Part shown: positions 1 through 8,452 of the stretch, one piece after another | Layout: each line of letters opens with the position of its first letter | Numbering within the stretch: the first letter of the stretch is position 1 | Origin: Micromonospora sp. LH3U1 | GTDB taxonomy: Bacteria > Actinomycetota > Actinomycetes > Mycobacteriales > Micromonosporaceae | Length of the DNA stretch: 64,000 bases | Assembly (NCBI RefSeq): GCF_028475105.1 | Contig: NZ_CP116936.1 | Span: 682,001-746,000 of the forward strand | Direction of reading: 5' to 3' | Notes under the pieces: model-generated | What the model was told of the DNA's origin: nothing | What the model saw: the letters and a program-made list of their open reading frames with translations, nothing else | The model's database searches: none | Translations under genes and position numbers: made by a program

Positions 1-117
1 GTGAGCGGGTGGCTCGACGTCCAGGTCGGTGCCGGGCCGGAGGCTCTCCAGCACGCGTGGCTCGACGTGCTCGCGGGTCGTACGCCGCCGCGGGTGGGTC
101 ACGTCGTCCAACTGTGA
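1..117 (+). CDS. C-terminal end of an unidentified protein (partial)
   Basis: The first 38 codons of the window, in the frame starting at base 1, are open and end at TGA 115-117. Third codon positions are nearly all G or C and the translation ends in a run like LAGRTPPRVGHVVQL, which looks like a real carboxy terminus. The gene would start left of the window and run convergently toward the sigma factor gene that ends at 137. The piece is too short to assign a family. It could be a chance open frame. Confidence 0.4.
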   Translation: MSGWLDVQVGAGPEALQHAWLDVLAGRTPPRVGHVVQL

Positions 118-136
118 GCGGTCGACGGCGCCGAGG

Positions 137-943
137 TCAGGAGATGCTGGCGTCGGCGAGGTGGTGACGCAGCGTGGCCAACGATCGGGTGATCAGCCGG
201 GAGACGTGCATCTGCGAGACACCGATCCGTTCGGCGATCTGGGCCTGGGTCAGGTTGCCATGGAAGCGCAGGCTCAGGATCTGGCGTTCGCGCTCCGGCA
301 GCGTGGCGAGGGCCGGGCCGAGGGCGACGCGGATTTCGACGAGGTCGAACTCGTGGTCGTCGCCGCCGATGGTGTCCGCGAGTTCCCGGTTGCCGTCGAC
401 CCCGATCGGGGTGGACAGCGAGGTGGCCCGGTAGGCGCGTGCACCCTCCAGCCCTTCCAGGACGGTCTCCTCGGACACGTCGAGGTAGGACGCGATGTCG
501 GCAACGGTCGGCGAGCGACCGATGGTCTGGGTCAGGGCGCTGTTCGCCGCGCTGATCGACAGTCGCAGCTCCTGGAGGCGGCGAGGCACGCGAACCGCCC
601 AGGTGCGGTCCCGGAAGTACCGCTTGATCTCGCCGATGATGGTGGGAATGGCGTACCCGCTGAAGTCGACACCCCGGCTGTGGTCGAAGTTGTCCACGGC
701 CTTGATGAGCCCGACCGAGGCGGTCTGGGCCAGGTCGTCGTCGGGTGCGCCGCGTCCGGAGTAGCGGCGTGCCAGATGCCGCGCGAGCGGCAACCATGCC
801 TCGATGGCGCGGTCCCGCAGAGCTGGGCGGCGGGGGTCGTCAGCCGGGGTCGCCGCCATGGCGGCCAGAAGGTCGTCCGGGGTCTGGTCGCTGCTCCGCT
901 GGCCGAGGTGGGTGCTGGTCGCTGTTCCGACGATGGTGGCCAT
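137..943 (-). CDS. SigB/SigF/SigG-type alternative RNA polymerase sigma factor
   Basis: The 268-residue product is a group-3 sigma-70 factor of the stress/sporulation type. After a short variable N-terminus, region 2 contains the stretch around DDLAQTASVGLIKAVDNFD and the DNA-melting segment GYAIPTIIGEIKRYFRD. A region-3 segment follows, then region 4 with a helix-turn-helix near the end (LTQAQIAERIGVSQMHVSRL). I chose ATG 943 because GGAAGGAC lies about 7 bases upstream; the frame stays open to 1102 but that extension has no site. Factors of this class are usually held by an anti-sigma factor; no RsbW-like gene is next to it here, so the partner would be elsewhere. Confidence 0.9.
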   Translation of the reverse strand: MATIVGTATSTHLGQRSSDQTPDDLLAAMAATPADDPRRPALRDRAIEAWLPLARHLARRYSGRGAPDDDLAQTASVGLIKAVDNFDHSRGVDFSGYAIPTIIGEIKRYFRDRTWAVRVPRRLQELRLSISAANSALTQTIGRSPTVADIASYLDVSEETVLEGLEGARAYRATSLSTPIGVDGNRELADTIGGDDHEFDLVEIRVALGPALATLPERERQILSLRFHGNLTQAQIAERIGVSQMHVSRLITRSLATLRHHLADASIS

Positions 944-1176
944 GAGTGGGTCCTTCCCGGACATGCCCGTCGATCGAGTCGACCGGAAGATCTCCGAACC
1001 GGCTGCCGCCGGGGCGCATGTACGGGCAAAGATGCGCTGTCGCAAGGCCACGATCACGGGCCTCGCCACCGCGTCATGTCGTTCATTTGATGACCCGGAC
1101 ACTACCCGAAAGATTGATTAATTACTAGCCAAAAGTATGATCCCATACAGGTGGTTGACGCTCAACCAAGATCGGA

Positions 1177-1362
1177 TCAGTCGCGCTGATCGGAGTCGTC
1201 GCCAGCGGTCGGGGCCTGCTGGGCAGGCTTCACCGCGAACGGGTGACGCAGCCGCCGCATGGCCTCCTCGCTGCCGTCGAAGGTCACCGCCGACCCGTCG
1301 AGCCCATCGGCGTTCGACGTGGCGAGAAACAAGGCGGGTCGACCGTTGTCGTTCGAAGTCAT
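1177..1362 (-). CDS. Small hypothetical protein (61 aa)
   Basis: This short reading frame starts at ATG 1362, with AGGA a few bases upstream. It encodes an acidic, soluble 61-residue protein with a hydrophobic beta-like start (RPALFLATSNADG), then GSAVTFDGSEEAMRRL and a Gln/Ala/Asp-rich tail. No membrane segment, cysteine pair or recognised domain is visible. It sits alone between two sigma-factor genes. The frame is open further upstream to 1596, but that extension is Arg-rich and looks non-coding. Support comes from the start context and third-position GC; function is unknown. Confidence 0.5.
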   Translation of the reverse strand: MTSNDNGRPALFLATSNADGLDGSAVTFDGSEEAMRRLRHPFAVKPAQQAPTAGDDSDQRD

Positions 1363-1673
1363 GCAGGATTCCTGTCTTCTGCTAAGGAGTGCGTCTGGGC
1401 GCCGGCAACTCGCGCCGTGCGACCCGGTGACGTTTCGGCGCTCACGCTGGCGCCCGATCAGGGTGTCTCGTTCACGGGCGAGCGCCCGGCGACACCGACA
1501 CCTCGCACCATACCCGGCGTCGCCGCCCATCATGCGCCGCTGACAGCCCCCGGGTCGCATCCGGCCGACTGACGGCCCGAGAATTCTGTAATCCAACCCG
1601 CTGCCATCAGTCTCCGATCTTGAGGGCGGTCAGCGCGGGCGCCGCGCGGATGAGCACACAAGGAGTGACACCC

Positions 1674-3530
1674 ATGTCGTCAGCCGGTCGAGCACTACCC
1701 GATACCGGGTTGGTCGTCGCGGCCCGGCAGGGCGACCAGCGCGCTCTCGACGACGTCGTCGCGGCCTCACTCCCGCTGGTCTACAACATCGTCGGGCGTG
1801 CGCTCCGCGGTCACGCCGACGTCGACGATGTGGTCCAGGAGACGTTGGTACGGGTGATCCGGTACCTGCCCGCGCTCAACGATCCGGCGGCATATCGGTC
1901 CTGGCTCGTGGCGATCACCATCCGACAGGTGCGCGACTGGGAGCAGCGCCGACGCGTCGCGCTCAACCGCGACGCCGGGCTCGACGTGATCCACAACGTG
2001 CCCGACCCCGCCTCCGACTTCGCTGGCATGACCATCCTCCGGCTCGGCCTAACCGACCAACGACGCGAGGTCGCCGAGGCGACCCGCTGGCTCGACCCGG
2101 ACGACCAGGAGTTGCTCTCGCTGTGGTGGCTGGAGGAGACCGGCGAGATCGACCGGACCGAGGTAGCCGACGCGCTCGGGCTGTCACCCGGGCACGTCGC
2201 GGTGCGGGTCCACCGGATGAAGGAGCAGATCCAGAGCGCCCGGAGCGTCGTACGCGCGCTCCGCGCCCGCCCCGGTTGCCCGGACCTGCGCGCCGTGTCC
2301 GCCGAGTGGGACGGCACTCCCAGCTCGCTGTGGCGCAAGCGACTGGCCCGACACGTCCGCGACTGCGCGGTCTGCGGACGACTGGGCTCCACGCTCCTGC
2401 CGATCGACCGGCTGCTCGCCGGCATGCCGTTGCTGCCGCTGCCGGCGGGTCTCAGCGCCCACTTCCCGAGCGCGGCCGTGCCTCCGGCCGCCTCGCAGGC
2501 CGTCGGGTTGCCGTCGTCGAGCCCGACGGCCGGACCCACCGATGCGGGCGGCGGCCCGAGCGTCGTCGACCTTGCGGTGAACCGGCCCCGTGGCCTCGTT
2601 CCGTCCCTCGCCGCTGGTGTGGTCGCCGCCGTCCTGGCCATCACCCTGGCGGTGGTGATCCTGCCGGAGGATCCGGCCGCACCCTCTTGGGCTGCCCCGC
2701 CCACCGCAGCGCCCAGCGCCGTAGCCTCCCCGAGCGCCGCACCGTCGCCGAGCACACGACCCTCGTCGAGGGCTCCGGTCGCGCCGGCGGTCAGCTCCGC
2801 GCGTAAGGGCGTCGGGGCGTGGAACTTCGCCGGGGCCAGTCGGGCGTTGGCGAGTTCCAAGGCCGGCTGGTACTACACCTGGGGCACCCAGCACCCGGGG
2901 ATCAGCACTCCGCAGGGTGTGACGTTCGTGCCCATGATCCGCAGTGCGGAGAACGTCACCGCAGCGGAGTTGGCCCGGGCCAAGGCGGCCGGGCCGTACC
3001 TGCTGACCTTCAACGAGCCGGACATGTCCGAGCAGGCGAACATGACCGTCGAGCAGGCGCTGGACCTGTGGCCGCAACTGATGGCGACGGGCAGCAGGCT
3101 GGGCAGCCCGGCGGTCGCCTGGGGCGCACCGGACCCGCAGGGTTGGCTGAACAGGTTCATGACCGGCGCCCAGGCCCGCGGCCACCGGGTGGACTTCATC
3201 ACCGTGCACTGGTTCGGCGCGGACTTCACCACCGCCACCGCGGTCGACCAGCTCCGGCAGTACCTGCAGGCTGTCTACCAGCGGTACCGGAAGCCGATCT
3301 GGCTGACCGAGTTCGCACTGATCCGCTTCGACGGCGGCCGTCAACAGTTCCCCAGCCAGGAGCAGCAGGCGGCCTTCCTCACCGCGGCCACCGGCATGCT
3401 CGGCCAACTCTCCTACGTGCAGCGCTACGCCTGGTTCGGTCTGCCCGCCACGGACAAGGACCGGTCCGGGTTGTTCAGCGACGGCACCGAGGCGACCCTC
3501 GTCGGCCGCGCCTTTCAAGCCGCCCGTTGA
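1674..3530 (+). CDS. ECF sigma factor fused to a membrane-anchored GH128-like glycoside hydrolase
   Basis: This is a 618-residue multidomain protein. Residues about 10-200 are an ECF sigma factor: region 2 around DVDDVVQETLVRVIRYL, region 4 around RTEVADALGLSPGHVAVRVHRMK. A zinc-type HxxxC-x2-C motif follows (H227, C231, C234), as in ZAS anti-sigma domains. Next come a Pro/Ala/Ser linker, one membrane segment (about 309-331), a second Pro/Ser-rich linker, and a C-terminal domain from about 380 resembling GH128/Asl1 glycosidases. The candidate acid/base Glu is in FNEPD (about E448) and the nucleophile Glu in WLTEF (about E546). The topology puts the sigma domain inside and the hydrolase outside. 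ATG 1674 was chosen for AAGGAG 8 bases upstream; TTG 1620 has no site. Actinobacterial ECF groups with C-terminal hydrolase-like extensions are known. Confidence 0.85.
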   Translation: MSSAGRALPDTGLVVAARQGDQRALDDVVAASLPLVYNIVGRALRGHADVDDVVQETLVRVIRYLPALNDPAAYRSWLVAITIRQVRDWEQRRRVALNRDAGLDVIHNVPDPASDFAGMTILRLGLTDQRREVAEATRWLDPDDQELLSLWWLEETGEIDRTEVADALGLSPGHVAVRVHRMKEQIQSARSVVRALRARPGCPDLRAVSAEWDGTPSSLWRKRLARHVRDCAVCGRLGSTLLPIDRLLAGMPLLPLPAGLSAHFPSAAVPPAASQAVGLPSSSPTAGPTDAGGGPSVVDLAVNRPRGLVPSLAAGVVAAVLAITLAVVILPEDPAAPSWAAPPTAAPSAVASPSAAPSPSTRPSSRAPVAPAVSSARKGVGAWNFAGASRALASSKAGWYYTWGTQHPGISTPQGVTFVPMIRSAENVTAAELARAKAAGPYLLTFNEPDMSEQANMTVEQALDLWPQLMATGSRLGSPAVAWGAPDPQGWLNRFMTGAQARGHRVDFITVHWFGADFTTATAVDQLRQYLQAVYQRYRKPIWLTEFALIRFDGGRQQFPSQEQQAAFLTAATGMLGQLSYVQRYAWFGLPATDKDRSGLFSDGTEATLVGRAFQAAR

Positions 3531-3544
3531 GCGGAGGCAGACCT

Positions 3545-4216
3545 ATGGATGAGCACCAGATCATGACCGGACGCGCCGCGTTCAACGTCCGTGCCTGGCG
3601 GATCGTCGGCGTCGTCGCGACTCTTGTCGTGACCGTGCTGGCCGTCGGTCTCACCCAGGGTTGGGGCCGCACCGACCAGACCGCCGTAACCCCGCCGGCC
3701 GTAACCCCGCCGGTCGCTCCGGCGCCGACCGCGTCCGTGCTGCTCAACAGCACCGATGACGCCTTCATCCAACTGCTGATTCCGATGAACGAGGGTGCGC
3801 TCGCGCTGATCAACCAGCTCGACGCCCGGCCAACGGACGCGGATCCGTCGCTGCGGGCACTCCTGGGCGACGTCCGGGTCGCTCACCAGGCGGAGTTGCG
3901 GGACCTGCGTGGGCTGTTGGCCGCAGGCAACGTCCCGGAGCTGAACATCCACGAGGGGCATCAGATGCCGGGCATGGTCACCGACGCCAGTCTCGCCGAA
4001 CTGCGCGCCACGCCCGACGCCGAGGTGCCGTCCCGGGCGGCTGCGCTGATCCGGGCGCACCTCGCGCAGACCGTGGTGCTGTGCCGGGGCGAACAGACCG
4101 CCGGGGGCAGTCCGGAGCTGAAGGCGCTCGCCGGCCGGATCCAGCAGGCCCGGGCCGCCGAGTTGCGCGCTCTGGAGAGTCAGCCCGGCGCGACCGAGGC
4201 TCCACCGGTCAACTGA
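3545..4216 (+). CDS. DUF305 family secreted or membrane-anchored protein
   Basis: The 223-residue protein has one N-terminal membrane segment (about 18-38, VGVVATLVVTVLAVGLTQGW), a Pro/Thr linker, and a helical DUF305-like region with MNEGALALINQL, AHQAELRDLRGLL and HEGHQMPGM. DUF305 proteins are ferritin-like four-helix exported proteins, often found near metal-handling genes, with biochemistry poorly known. The start ATG 3545 has GGAGG 7 bases upstream and lies 14 bases after the stop of the sigma/hydrolase fusion, so the two are probably co-transcribed. The His/Met-rich HEGHQMPGM could bind a metal; that is inference. Confidence 0.8.
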   Translation: MDEHQIMTGRAAFNVRAWRIVGVVATLVVTVLAVGLTQGWGRTDQTAVTPPAVTPPVAPAPTASVLLNSTDDAFIQLLIPMNEGALALINQLDARPTDADPSLRALLGDVRVAHQAELRDLRGLLAAGNVPELNIHEGHQMPGMVTDASLAELRATPDAEVPSRAAALIRAHLAQTVVLCRGEQTAGGSPELKALAGRIQQARAAELRALESQPGATEAPPVN

Positions 4217-4296
4217 ACATGCGGTGGACCGCGACCCTCATCGACTTCTGGAACGCCAACAGCTGACGCCCCTCCGGCTGCCGGCCGCGTCGGTGG

Positions 4297-4857
4297 TCAG
4301 GCCGACGTCGGGTGGTTCGCCTCGAACCGGGCGCGGGTCAGGAACGCGAGTTGGGCACGCTTGTCCGGCATGTCGATCTCCGAGTCGAAGGTGAAGCCCT
4401 CGATCTCCAGCCGGCGCAGAGCGAGGTGGTTGCGTACGTCCGGCTCGACGACGATCCGTTGGGCGGTCGGGTCACGGAACAGGAAGCGGGCGAGGGCGGG
4501 GCCGACGGCGTTGGTGAGGCTGTGGGCGAAGCGCCGGTCGGGGCTGAGTAGCAGGTGCATCCCCACGTCACCGGGCTGCACCGCGTAGCGCTCGCCGACC
4601 GGGTCCGCCTCGGGCTGGTAGCTCTGAAAGAGGCCGACGGGCTCCCCGTCGACCATGATCAGGTACGCGTGGTGCGTCGGCAGACTGTCCACGAAGGTGT
4701 AGATCTCGCGTACCTGATCCAGGGTGTGTGAACCCATGCCCCAGAAGGAGTTGCGGGGGAGGGTGACCCAGCCGTGCAGGAGTGTGGCGTCCCGGTCGGG
4801 CCGCACGGTCACCAACGACAACTCGCCGAGACCGGCGATCTTCTCCTGGTACGTCAT
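4297..4857 (-). CDS. GNAT acyltransferase of the IucB/AlcB/RhbD siderophore type
   Basis: The 186-residue protein belongs to the acetyltransferase branch (Acetyltransf_8 type) that acylates amines or hydroxylamines during siderophore assembly. It shows family features such as the central LIMVDGEPVGLFQSYQ strand, DPVGERYAVQPGDVGMHLLL, and an acyl-CoA-binding region toward RIVVEPDVRNHLALRRLEIEGF. It is divergent from the siderophore-interacting protein gene, and the 81-bp spacer holds an iron box, so it should be induced by iron starvation with the rest of the locus. Vibrioferrin does not need such an enzyme, so its presence suggests an extra acyl group on the product or a different metabolite. 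Confidence 0.85.
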   Translation of the reverse strand: MTYQEKIAGLGELSLVTVRPDRDATLLHGWVTLPRNSFWGMGSHTLDQVREIYTFVDSLPTHHAYLIMVDGEPVGLFQSYQPEADPVGERYAVQPGDVGMHLLLSPDRRFAHSLTNAVGPALARFLFRDPTAQRIVVEPDVRNHLALRRLEIEGFTFDSEIDMPDKRAQLAFLTRARFEANHPTSA

Positions 4858-4891
4858 GGGGCGCTGTCCTCTGTTCCATCCGGGGCGCGAC

Positions 4892-4910
4892 TTAGGTTAA
4901 CCTCCCCTAA
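4892..4910. promoter_or_regulatory. IdeR/DmdR iron box in divergent promoter
   Basis: TTAGGTTAACCTCCCCTAA is 19 bp and matches the actinobacterial DtxR-family (IdeR, DmdR1) iron-box consensus TTAGGTTAGGCTAACCTAA in both outer half-sites. It lies between the acyltransferase start (4857) and the siderophore-interacting protein start (4939), so one site can repress both directions when Fe2+ is sufficient. Recognition is by consensus only. Confidence 0.85.
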
Positions 4911-4938
4911 CCAAGGATCACCTTACCTGGAGGGGTGC

Positions 4939-5649
4939 GTGAAACGGAACTGGGAGGCCCTGGTCCTCAAGGCCATGGGAGGCCGGGACTTTCGGTTGAC
5001 CGTGCTGAGCACCGAATCGATCGACGGGCACTACCAGAGGCTTCTCCTGGACGGGGGTGGCCTGCTGGAGGCGTGCGGCGTGCACCCCACGATGTGGATC
5101 CGGCTGTGGTTCGACAACGACGGCCGGGCACACCAACGCGCGTACACGCTGGTGGACCCCGATCCGTCCACCGGCCGGTTCACCCTCGAATTCGCCATCC
5201 ACGACGGCCGCGCCGCCCGCTGGGCCACCACGGCCCAGGTCGGCGACACCATCGTCGCGACCGTGCAGGGCAGCGCGTTCGAACTGCCCGACCCCGCTCC
5301 CGAGCACCTCTACCTCGTCGGCGACGCGGCGTCCCTGCCCGCGGTGAACAGCCTGCTCGACGCCAGCGCCGACATCCCGGCGACGGTCTGGCTGGAGTAC
5401 GCCCACGAGGGCGAGAAGGCTCTCGTACCTCGGGCCCGGGCGCACCACGACGTCACCTGGGTGCCTCGGCGCGACGCGGGCCAACATCTCGTCGACACGG
5501 TCTGCGCCGCACTGCCGGCCAGCGGCGCGGGTCACTACTGGGTGGCCTGCGAGGCGGCCACCACCCGTGGCATCACCCGGCACATCCGACGGACTCTGGG
5601 CGTCGACAAGGACCGGCTGACCTCCCTCGGCTACTGGAAAGCGGCATGA
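4939..5649 (+). CDS. Siderophore-interacting protein (flavin ferric-siderophore reductase)
   Basis: The 236-residue cytoplasmic flavoprotein is of the SIP/ViuB family, which releases iron from ferric siderophores by reduction. The N-terminal FAD-binding barrel contains RAYTLVDPD (the R-x-Y-S/T flavin motif, about residues 56-64). The C-terminal NAD(P)H-side domain begins near YLVGDAASLPAVNSLL and contains VWLEYAHEGEK. GTG 4939 was chosen because GGAGG lies 5 bases upstream, just after the iron box; the frame is open further left but without a start site. It is the first gene of the transporter operon, and its stop overlaps the next start (ATGA). Confidence 0.9.
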   Translation: MKRNWEALVLKAMGGRDFRLTVLSTESIDGHYQRLLLDGGGLLEACGVHPTMWIRLWFDNDGRAHQRAYTLVDPDPSTGRFTLEFAIHDGRAARWATTAQVGDTIVATVQGSAFELPDPAPEHLYLVGDAASLPAVNSLLDASADIPATVWLEYAHEGEKALVPRARAHHDVTWVPRRDAGQHLVDTVCAALPASGAGHYWVACEAATTRGITRHIRRTLGVDKDRLTSLGYWKAA

Positions 5650-6905
5650 AGGGCCGGCTCGGCACCCTGACCGCTCTGTACGTCACCCAGTACCTCGGCG
5701 TCGGCTTCATCACCGTCGGGTTGACCGCCATCCTGCGTGACGGCGGCACCTCGCTGGACACTCTGGCGCTGTTGCAGATCGTCGGCCTGATCTGGCCCAT
5801 CAAGTTCCTCTGGGCGCCGATCCTCGACCGGTACGGCTCGCGGCACCGCGGCCACTACCGATCCTGGTTGCTCGTGCTCCAGACCGCCCTGGTGCTCGCC
5901 CTGTTGGCGCTGCTGCCGTTCTCCCGCCCGGCCGACGCGCTCGGCCCGATCATCGCGATCTGCGCCGCGTATGTCTTCTTCTCCGCAACCCAGGACATCG
6001 CCGTGGACGCCGTCGCCGTCCGGATGCTCGCCGAGTCTGCCCGGGGGACCGGCAACGGCATTCAGGTAGCCGCGAGCTACCTCGGCAACCTGCTCGGCGG
6101 CGGTGCCTGCGTCCTGGTCTACGACCAGTTCGGCTGGGCGCCGGCGATCGGCCTGCTGGCCGCGATGACGGCGGTCGGCCTGGTGGTGGTGTGGCGGTTC
6201 CGGGAGCCGCCCCGTACCGATCGGGTGGAGCGGGTCGGCACGGCCTACCGGGCGCTGCTGTCGGTGTTCGGCCAGCCGGGCTGCCGGTGGTGGACGTTCG
6301 GTGTGGTGCCGCTGGTCTACGTCGGCGCGGGCATGGCGTACGCCCTGGTGACGCCTGCCCTGGTCGACGCGGGGTGGTCGTTGGGCCGGATCGGCGTGGT
6401 CACGGGGGTGGTCATCAGCGCCCCGGCCATCGTGGCGGGTCTCGTCGCTGGGCTCGGGATCGGACGGTTCGGGCGCAGTGGTGTGCTCGTGGTTGGCGGC
6501 GTGGCCCTCACGGTGTCGACGCTGCTGTTGCTGCCGCTGATGAACGGCCGTGCGCCGCTGGGCGGAACGGTCGCCGCGCTCTGCTGCTTCATGGTGGCCT
6601 ACACCATCGCCAACGTCGTGCTCTACACGGTCAACATGGACTACTCGCGACCCGACACGGGCGGCACCGACTTCACCGTCCTGTCGTCGTTCGGCCTGGT
6701 CTGCTCGTTCGTGGCCGCGTCCGTCGGTCTCGCGGCGGCCGACCGGGTCGGCTACCCGGCGGTCGCGGTCGCCGCCATCGTGCTGGTGGCTGCCGGCGTC
6801 GCCCTCGGCCTCACCCACCAGCGGCGATTCCCGCACCAGCCCGGTCCGGTCGCCGACCCGGCGGCAGTGCAGCCGTCGGTGGGCGGGGTCAAGGCTGTGG
6901 CGTGA
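5646..6905 (+). CDS. MFS transporter of the RhtX/FptX (AmpG-like) siderophore-uptake type
   Basis: The 419-residue protein has about 12 membrane segments. It opens with TLTALYVTQYLGVGFITVGLTAILR, and LQIVGLIWPIKFLWAPILDRY and SATQDIAVDAVAVRML are hallmarks of the AmpG/RhtX/FptX branch of the major facilitator superfamily. RhtX and FptX import rhizobactin 1021 and pyochelin across the inner membrane without an ABC transporter. The start overlaps the SIP stop by 4 bases, so reductase and transporter are translationally coupled. Direction of transport here is inferred from the family; no siderophore ABC importer is seen in the locus. Confidence 0.8.
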   Translation: MKGRLGTLTALYVTQYLGVGFITVGLTAILRDGGTSLDTLALLQIVGLIWPIKFLWAPILDRYGSRHRGHYRSWLLVLQTALVLALLALLPFSRPADALGPIIAICAAYVFFSATQDIAVDAVAVRMLAESARGTGNGIQVAASYLGNLLGGGACVLVYDQFGWAPAIGLLAAMTAVGLVVVWRFREPPRTDRVERVGTAYRALLSVFGQPGCRWWTFGVVPLVYVGAGMAYALVTPALVDAGWSLGRIGVVTGVVISAPAIVAGLVAGLGIGRFGRSGVLVVGGVALTVSTLLLLPLMNGRAPLGGTVAALCCFMVAYTIANVVLYTVNMDYSRPDTGGTDFTVLSSFGLVCSFVAASVGLAAADRVGYPAVAVAAIVLVAAGVALGLTHQRRFPHQPGPVADPAAVQPSVGGVKAVA

Positions 6906-8401
6906 CGACGGTTCGGCCGGCCACCGACACCACGACATCGGCGCGGCTGCCGCAGCGGTGGCTCATCCTGGCCGTGCTGTGCGTCGCGCAGCTCGTCGTG
7001 GTGCTGGACAACACCGTGCTGACCGTGGCGGTGCCGGTGCTCACCACCGAGTTGGGCGCCAGCACCGCCGACGTGCAATGGATGATCAACGCGTACGCGT
7101 TGGTGCTGTCCGGGTTGCTGCTCACCGCCGGCAGCGCGGCCGACCGGTACGGTCGTCGCCGGATGCTGCTCGCCGGTCTCGTCCTGTTCGGGCTCGGTTC
7201 GTTGGCGGCCGGGCTCGCCAGCACCAGCGGGCAACTGATCGCTGCCCGGGCCGGGATGGGCGTTGGTGGTGCGCTGCTGGTCACCTCGACGCTCGCGGTT
7301 GCGATGCAGGTCTTCGACGCCGCGGAGCGGTCCCGGGCGATCGGCATCTGGGCTGCCACCAGCGCGTTGGGCTTCGCCGTCGGGCCACCGATCGGCGGCA
7401 CCATCCTCGCGCATCTGCCGTGGGGCGCCATCTTCCTGATGAACGTTCCCATCGTGCTGGTCTGCCTGCTCGTCGGTCGCGCGCTGATACCCGAGTCCCG
7501 CGACCCGGCCGGTGGCCGCCTCGACGTGGTGGGCGCGGCGCTCTCCACCGCCGGCCTGACCGCGGTCGTCTGGGCGATCATCTCCGGTCCGGAGCGGGGG
7601 TGGGCGTCGGCCGAGGTACTAGGTGTGGCGGCTGTCGGCGTACTCCTGCTCGGGTTCTTCGTTCGTTGGGAGCGGCGGATCTCCCACCCGATGCTGGACA
7701 TGCACTTCTTCCGGGACCGGCGCTTCGTCGGCGCGATCTCCGGGGTCGTGCTGATCACCTTCGGCGCCACCGGTGCGCTGTTCCTGCTCACCCAGCATCT
7801 GCAGTTCGTCCGGGGCTACCCCGCCTGGGAGGCGGGCCTGCGGATGGCACCCTTCGCCCTGTCCATCGTGCTGCTCAACGTCAGCGGTGTCGTCGCCATC
7901 GTGATCCGCCGGCTCGGCCTGGCGGCCGCCATCGCGGTCGGCATGACGTTGCTCGCGGGCGGTCTCGCGGTGGTCACCGTCTTTCCGTCCGACGGGTACG
8001 GGGTGCTGCTGGGTGGGCTGCTCGTCATGGGTGTCGGTTGCGCGTTGGCGAACCCGGCCATCGTCGAGGCTGTGATGAGCGCGATCCCGGCGGAGAAGGC
8101 AGGCGCGGGCGCGGGTGTCGACGGCACCATGACCGAGGTCGGCAGCAGCCTCGGCATCGCGGTGCTGGGTGCGGTGCTGAACGCCCGGTTCGCCGCCCTG
8201 CTGCCGGCGGCCCTGGCCGGTGCCGGATCGTTTCCCGCGGCCCTCGCCGCCGCCGGTGAGGGGGCCGATCGGGAGGTCGTCACGGTCGCCTTCGCCTCGG
8301 CGCTGGAGACCGGGCAGCTGGTGGGTGCCGCTGCGGTGCTGATCGGCGGCTTGGTCGCCGCCGGGCTGCTGCATCGGGCAGACCGCCTCACACCCGTTTA
8401 A
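6902..8401 (+). CDS. DHA2-type (14-TM) MFS exporter, PvsC-like siderophore export candidate
   Basis: The 499-residue drug:H+ antiporter-2 family protein has about 14 hydrophobic segments, the family motif near the start (VVLDNTVLTVAVPVL) and motif A-like GSAADRYGRRRML. GTG 6902 overlaps the previous stop (GTGA), making it the third gene of the operon. In vibrioferrin clusters an MFS protein, PvsC, exports the siderophore; position and family make that the best guess here, and the RhtX-like gene before it would be the importer. A general drug-efflux role cannot be excluded. Its stop is directly followed by the second iron box. Confidence 0.85.
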   Translation: MTTVRPATDTTTSARLPQRWLILAVLCVAQLVVVLDNTVLTVAVPVLTTELGASTADVQWMINAYALVLSGLLLTAGSAADRYGRRRMLLAGLVLFGLGSLAAGLASTSGQLIAARAGMGVGGALLVTSTLAVAMQVFDAAERSRAIGIWAATSALGFAVGPPIGGTILAHLPWGAIFLMNVPIVLVCLLVGRALIPESRDPAGGRLDVVGAALSTAGLTAVVWAIISGPERGWASAEVLGVAAVGVLLLGFFVRWERRISHPMLDMHFFRDRRFVGAISGVVLITFGATGALFLLTQHLQFVRGYPAWEAGLRMAPFALSIVLLNVSGVVAIVIRRLGLAAAIAVGMTLLAGGLAVVTVFPSDGYGVLLGGLLVMGVGCALANPAIVEAVMSAIPAEKAGAGAGVDGTMTEVGSSLGIAVLGAVLNARFAALLPAALAGAGSFPAALAAAGEGADREVVTVAFASALETGQLVGAAAVLIGGLVAAGLLHRADRLTPV

Positions 8402-8420
8402 TTAGGATAGGCTACCCTAA
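8402..8420. promoter_or_regulatory. IdeR/DmdR iron box before biosynthetic operon
   Basis: TTAGGATAGGCTACCCTAA is a near-perfect 19-bp DtxR-family iron box. It begins at the base after the exporter stop codon and ends 32 bases before the ATP-grasp start at 8453. It therefore gives the four biosynthetic genes their own iron-repressed promoter besides read-through from the transport genes. Confidence 0.9.
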
Positions 8421-8452
8421 ACACGACAATCGTCGTAGTCGAGGGAGTCGGT

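Noticed and set aside
4774..4938. Longer start for the siderophore-interacting protein
   Set aside because: The extension crosses the iron box and the divergent gene; GTG 4939 has a good ribosome site.
6191..6901. Long N-terminal extension of the 14-TM exporter
   Set aside because: The extra 237 codons are Arg/Gly-rich shadow sequence of the preceding transporter; GTG 6902 with a 4-base overlap is the real start.
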